From assembly GCA_012513395.1 (NCBI GenBank), contig JAAZCH010000082.1, positions 1 to 5,527 of the forward strand: DNA of 5,527 nucleotides, given 5' to 3'. This DNA is from Tissierellia bacterium. GTDB lineage: Bacteria > Bacillota_A > Clostridia > Tissierellales > Peptoniphilaceae. Within the stretch, counting starts at the first letter, position 1. Every line of letters begins with the position of its first letter. Below are positions 5,102 to 5,527 of this stretch, in pieces. The position numbers and the translations under genes were made by a program. The notes beneath the pieces were generated by a model. It worked only from the letters and a program-made list of their open reading frames with translations, was not told the origin of the DNA and did not search any database.

Positions 5102-5527
5102 AGTAGTTAATTTGAAAAAAAGCTTTGGAGAAAAAGTCGTCCTTAGAGGAATTGATGCCCAAGTTAATAAAGGAGAAGTTCTGACAGTCATCGGGCCATC
5201 TGGTTCAGGAAAAAGTACGTTTCTTAGATGTCTAAATCTATTGGAAAAAGCTGACTCGGGAGAAATATATCTGGGTGGACATATTATCACAGGAGAAAAT
5301 ATCGACGAAGACAAAGTTCGAGCGAAGATGGGGATGGTATTTCAACAGTTTAATTTATTTCCTCACAAGACAGTAGTGGAAAATGTAATGCTGGCGCCCA
5401 TGAAAGTTTTAGGGAAAAAAGAAGCGGAGACGAAAGAAAAAGCCATAGAACTTTTAAACAGAATGGGACTTCCAGATAAGATAAACGCATATCCCAACTC
5501 CCTATCAGGAGGGCAACAACAAAGGGT
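5094..5527 (+). CDS. Polar amino-acid ABC transporter ATP-binding protein, C-terminus cut off by the window edge
   Basis: The first 144 codons are present; full members of this GlnQ/HisP-type family are near 240 residues. The protein powers import by ATP hydrolysis on the cytoplasmic face of the permease. Walker A GPSGSGKST is at residues 34-42, the Q-loop segment FQQFNLFPHKT at 83-93, and the signature LSGGQQQR at 137-144, where the window ends. Walker B, the D-loop and the His switch lie outside. The start is GTG at 5094, overlapping the permease stop by eight bases (GTGATTAA). AGGAG (5078-5082) is a usable ribosome binding site inside the permease gene. The N-terminus MIKVVNLKKSFG matches the family start, and the next Met in frame would remove Walker A. 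The overlap implies translational coupling with the permease. Confidence 0.95.
   Translation, partial: MIKVVNLKKSFGEKVVLRGIDAQVNKGEVLTVIGPSGSGKSTFLRCLNLLEKADSGEIYLGGHIITGENIDEDKVRAKMGMVFQQFNLFPHKTVVENVMLAPMKVLGKKEAETKEKAIELLNRMGLPDKINAYPNSLSGGQQQR

Noticed and set aside
5084..5314. Antisense 76-codon frame over the ATPase start
   Set aside because: It lies opposite a strongly conserved ATPase sequence containing Walker A and shows no independent coding signal.

Overview
The window is AT-rich DNA that looks like a low-GC, Gram-positive anaerobe, most likely Clostridia or Tissierellia. Three things point there: two T-box riboswitches, lipoprotein-type solute-binding proteins, and strong purine-rich ribosome binding sites. 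The exact genus cannot be read from the sequence. The content is one arginine-responsive ABC uptake operon on the + strand, cut off at the right edge, and a divergent LysR-type regulator on the - strand, cut off at the left edge.

Layout: 1-674 is the N-terminal three quarters of a LysR-family regulator (-), with its own promoter at 695-723. About 290 bp of AT-rich intergenic DNA follows. It holds two matching palindromes (924-939 and 955-972) just upstream of a near-consensus sigma-A promoter (1013-1041). That promoter starts a T-box leader (about 1049-1277), followed by solute-binding lipoprotein 1 (1313-2200). A second complete T-box leader (about 2220-2444) precedes solute-binding lipoprotein 2 (2476-3342). 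Next come a short relic of the permease gene start (3354-3404), solute-binding lipoprotein 3 (3421-4287), the permease (4301-5101), and an ATPase gene that overlaps it and runs off the window (5094-5527).

How it works together: both T-boxes carry AGA (Arg) in the specifier position, and both have an antiterminator and a competing terminator that can be drawn base by base. Uncharged tRNA-Arg should therefore open the operon when arginine is short. No convincing promoter precedes the second T-box. Lipoprotein 1 would then be gated once, while lipoproteins 2 and 3, the permease and the ATPase are gated twice in series. The three lipoproteins would deliver ligand, by inference arginine or related cationic amino acids, to one permease/ATPase core.

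The most informative feature is evolutionary. Lipoproteins 2 and 3 are a tandem duplication with a unit of about 945 bp. Its breakpoint can be read: the first 15 codons of the permease are joined, at a CATT microhomology, to the leader that follows the second T-box terminator. This explains why lipoprotein 3 lacks a T-box. The permease-start relic is better conserved than the flanking genes and folds into a strong hairpin, so it may have a retained function. I see no CRISPR array, transposon, phage gene or unknown multigene system.
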